From contig CAADYR010000149.1 of assembly GCA_900753305.1 (NCBI GenBank), forward strand, positions 32,823-96,822: a stretch of 64,000 nt of DNA, read 5' to 3'. The stretch comes from Lachnospiraceae bacterium (GTDB taxonomy: Bacteria > Bacillota > Clostridia > Lachnospirales > Lachnospiraceae). Below, in pieces: positions 61,403 through 64,000 of this stretch. The notes under the pieces were generated by a model. That model was given only the letters and a program-made list of their open reading frames with translations, had not been told where the DNA came from and did no database searches. The stretch's first letter is position 1; each line of letters starts with the position of its first letter. Both the position numbers and the translations under genes were made by a program.

Positions 61403-63433
61403 TTATACAATCCTCTTAAATTTCTTCTCTATTTCATATTTTGACATGGTAATGATCGTTGGACGTCCATGAGGACAATTATACGGATTATCCAGTTCCA
61501 GCAACTGCTCGATCAGTTTATCCGCCTCCTCATAGGTCAGCGAATTATTCCCTTTCACTGCTGCCTTGCATGCCATGGAAGCTATTTTTTCCCGAATAAT
61601 CTGTGGCACGCCCCTGACAGGACTTTCTGACAATTCTGTCAGTATTTCTTCGAACAACTCCTTCATATCATAGCTGAACAAATCATAAGGAACTCCTCTG
61701 ATCGCATATGCATTCATGCCAAAATCCTCGATTTCAAATCCCAGTTCTTTAAAATACTTTCCATAATTGTGCAGAACATCTGCCTCTTTGGCAGTCACAC
61801 TGATAACAATAGGTGGTGTCAATGTCTGAGTCAGTGTTTCCTGACTTGCTATCCTCTTTAATATCTGTTCATATTTTACCTTTTCATGAGCCGCATGCTG
61901 GTCTATCATAAGCATCTTATCGCGATACTCTATGATCCAGTATGTGTCAAATACCTGACCCACGATACGGTATTCCTGTTTTGCTTCTCTGGTAAGAATC
62001 TTTTCATCAAAAAAGTTAAGCTGCTCAGGTTTTTCAACAATAATCTGTTCTCTGGCCTTGATCACGCCAAGATTAGCCGGTTCAGGTTTCTTCTCAGCTC
62101 CTAATATTTTATTCAACAGTGGATTTATTTCAGGACTTTTTTCCTCTTTCGTCCGGTTATCCACAAAGAAATCATCTTCTGAAGCATTTTTCTCCGGTTG
62201 GGAAATGCTTTGTTTTTTCTCTGGCGCAGCATCTTCATTATTGTAGTAAGCCACTTTATTATTATAAAGGAACTGTCCTACTTCTTCATGTTTTGATGCC
62301 TTTCCTTCATGATTATAGCTGCTCTCTTCACGCAGCATATTATTCTGAATACGTTCCTTTTCAAAAGGTTCCGGTGCATGTACTTCAGGCTCTGCCTCCG
62401 GCTTCAAAGTCTTATCCTTGCCCGGTGTTGCTTCCGGTATCATTTCCTGTTCAGACAGGAACTGTGCTATGCTGGTTGCAATTTTCTGATATACCGCATT
62501 CTGGTTGGCAAAACGTACCTCCATCTTATTCGGATGCACATTTACATCTACATTTTCTGTCGGTACAGTAATATGTATGACGCAAAATGGATAGCGATGC
62601 TGCATCATATAAGACTGATATCCTTCTTCTATCGCTTTGGATACCAGTTTATTCTTAATATAACGACTATTTACAAAATAATTTTCAAAATTTCTGTTCG
62701 CTCTGTTAAGAACAGGCTTCCCTAAGAATCCTTCTAATACCAGATCTTCCTCCACCGTCTGAAAAGCTATCATCTCATTGGCAATATCTCTACCATAAAT
62801 ACGATAAATAATTGCCTTTAAATCACCATCACCATTGGTAAAAAATTTGGTTTGGCCATTCAGAACATATTTTATGGAAATATCCGGTCTGGACAAAGCC
62901 AAATGCTCCAGCAGATCTGTTACATAACTGCCCTCCGTCATTGCCGTCTTCAGAAATTTTCTTCTGACCGGGGTATTAAAGAACAGATTTCTCACAATAA
63001 ATGTTGTTCCTTCCGGCGCTCCTATTTCTTCGTATGACACCTCGTTTGCACCTTCCAGACAATAACGGATTCCCGTCATATCTTCTCTGGTCTTTGTAAT
63101 GAGTTCTACCTTTGATACAGCCGCAATACTGGAGAGAGCCTCTCCTCTGAATCCCAGACTGTGCAAAGTAAGCAGATCTGATACCTGAGATATCTTGCTG
63201 GTCGCATGCCTTAAAAAGGCATTGCGTACCTCTGACTTCTCAATACCTCCGCCATTATCAGTTACACGGATAAATTCAATACCGCCCTCTTTAATCTCTA
63301 CCGTAACTGCTGTTGCCCCTGCATCAATAGCGTTTTCAACCAGTTCCTTTATGACACTGGCAGGACGTTCTACGACCTCACCTGCCGCGATTTTATCAAT
63401 TGTACCATTATCCAATACATGAATTTTTGCCAT
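61403..63433 (-). CDS. mutL: DNA mismatch repair protein MutL
   Basis: 676 residues. N-terminal GHKL ATPase (IAAGEVVERPASVIKELVENAIDAGAT, DNGGGIEKSEV, LHSLGFRGEALSSIAAV); variable linker about 335-460; C-terminal endonuclease with DQHAAHEKVKYEQ and ACKAAVKGN ... CPHGRPT metal site. RBS AAAAGGGG. Confidence 0.96.
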   Translation of the reverse strand: MAKIHVLDNGTIDKIAAGEVVERPASVIKELVENAIDAGATAVTVEIKEGGIEFIRVTDNGGGIEKSEVRNAFLRHATSKISQVSDLLTLHSLGFRGEALSSIAAVSKVELITKTREDMTGIRYCLEGANEVSYEEIGAPEGTTFIVRNLFFNTPVRRKFLKTAMTEGSYVTDLLEHLALSRPDISIKYVLNGQTKFFTNGDGDLKAIIYRIYGRDIANEMIAFQTVEEDLVLEGFLGKPVLNRANRNFENYFVNSRYIKNKLVSKAIEEGYQSYMMQHRYPFCVIHITVPTENVDVNVHPNKMEVRFANQNAVYQKIATSIAQFLSEQEMIPEATPGKDKTLKPEAEPEVHAPEPFEKERIQNNMLREESSYNHEGKASKHEEVGQFLYNNKVAYYNNEDAAPEKKQSISQPEKNASEDDFFVDNRTKEEKSPEINPLLNKILGAEKKPEPANLGVIKAREQIIVEKPEQLNFFDEKILTREAKQEYRIVGQVFDTYWIIEYRDKMLMIDQHAAHEKVKYEQILKRIASQETLTQTLTPPIVISVTAKEADVLHNYGKYFKELGFEIEDFGMNAYAIRGVPYDLFSYDMKELFEEILTELSESPVRGVPQIIREKIASMACKAAVKGNNSLTYEEADKLIEQLLELDNPYNCPHGRPTIITMSKYEIEKKFKRIV

Positions 63434-63446
63434 ATTCTACCCCTTT

Positions 63447-64000
63447 TCACACTGACCATCTGTTATTCAACTTACTTTGGAGCCGATACAGTGTATTCAT
63501 GGCATCCATCGGTGTCAGATTCGTAATATCGAGTTCTTTCAATTCCTGTATAATATCTTCATCTCTGACTGTATCTGACAATGTCATCTGTCCCATCGTA
63601 ACATCATCATAGTGAACAGGCTTTGTTTTCTTCTTTTCTCCCTTGGTATCTACTGCAATGCTCTGTACCTTTTCAGTAATATCATTATCGCTTAACTGTT
63701 CAGCAATCTCTTTTGCACGGTCTATAACCATATCGGGCACACCTGCCAGTTTCGCTACCTGAATACCATAACTTCTATCTGCGCCACCCTTGATAATCTT
63801 TCTTAAGAATACAATGTCATCACCTTTCTCTTTTACAGCAATGCAGTAATTATTGACATTGTTCATTTTACCTTCCAATTCTGTCAATTCGTGATAATGC
63901 GTAGCAAACAATGTCTTTGCTCCCAGTATTTTTTTATTACTGATATGTTCTATAACTGCCCACGCAATACTTAATCCATCAAATGTGGACGTACCTCTTC
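63447..64000 (-). CDS. mutS: DNA mismatch repair protein MutS, C-terminal part
   Basis: The last 184 or so codons; the rest lies beyond the window. The ABC ATPase signature region (RGTSTFDGLSIAWAVIEH) and ATHYHELTELEGKMNNV are complete, followed by GGADRSYGIQVAKLAGVPDMVIDRAKEIAEQL and the C-terminal helix. mutL starts 14 bases downstream, so mutS-mutL-miaA form one operon. Confidence 0.96.
   Translation of the reverse strand, partial: RGTSTFDGLSIAWAVIEHISNKKILGAKTLFATHYHELTELEGKMNNVNNYCIAVKEKGDDIVFLRKIIKGGADRSYGIQVAKLAGVPDMVIDRAKEIAEQLSDNDITEKVQSIAVDTKGEKKKTKPVHYDDVTMGQMTLSDTVRDEDIIQELKELDITNLTPMDAMNTLYRLQSKLNNRWSV

Overview
The window reads as a low-GC, spore-forming Clostridia chromosome, most likely Lachnospiraceae. 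The protein sequences look Lachnospiraceae-like. The gene order is also typical: rsmD-coaD next to a YlbJ-type gene, the paired radical SAM genes before RNase G and rplU-prp-rpmA-obgE, minCDE joined to mre and rodA, a short HisG working with HisZ, and a divergent lexA/yneA pair. This assignment is an inference from gene content; no rRNA or tRNA gene is present to fix it.

Left arm (1-31.6 kb, almost all + strand): the 3' end of recG; a DegV protein; pta on the - strand with a catabolite-response (cre) match; a type IIA topoisomerase pair (parE/parC type) with rsmD, coaD and a coiled-coil gene; an amidase; a convergent YlbJ-type sporulation gene; pseudouridine synthases; a YgiQ radical SAM ORF fused in frame to a short-chain dehydrogenase; recU; a partial histidine operon (hisZ-G-D-B and a HisF-like-HisI-HisE fusion) behind a strong promoter; a secreted GH25 lysozyme with 14 wall-binding repeats; two radical SAM-system genes, RNase G, ribosomal proteins L21 and L27 with the Prp protease, obgE, yhbY, nadD, yqeK and rsfS.

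Centre (31.6-39.4 kb): lexA and a yneA-like LysM gene diverge from a region with five LexA-like boxes, arranged as two tandem clusters with 13-bp spacing. Next come a Xer-type recombinase, a TtcA-type PP-loop protein and an AI-2E family transporter. About 3 kb of foreign-looking DNA follows. It holds a gene-free 1.2-kb cassette between 47-bp direct repeats, with inverted repeats, a 10-bp tandem array, many hairpins and a candidate small RNA. A frameshifted IS30-family element sits inside the right-hand repeat. This is the least explained part of the window.

Right arm (39.4-64 kb, all - strand): a cytidylate kinase-like protein, CstA and its partner; rluD-lspA-aroB; then a long cell-shape and division cluster (sepF, yggS, an HlyD-like protein, a P-loop protein, a DD-carboxypeptidase lipoprotein, mgsA, rodA, minE-D-C, a large PBP2, mreD-C-B, radC), followed by a methionine gamma-lyase-like gene, miaA, mutL and the 3' end of mutS. 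The two arms are transcribed toward each other and meet near 31.6-39 kb.
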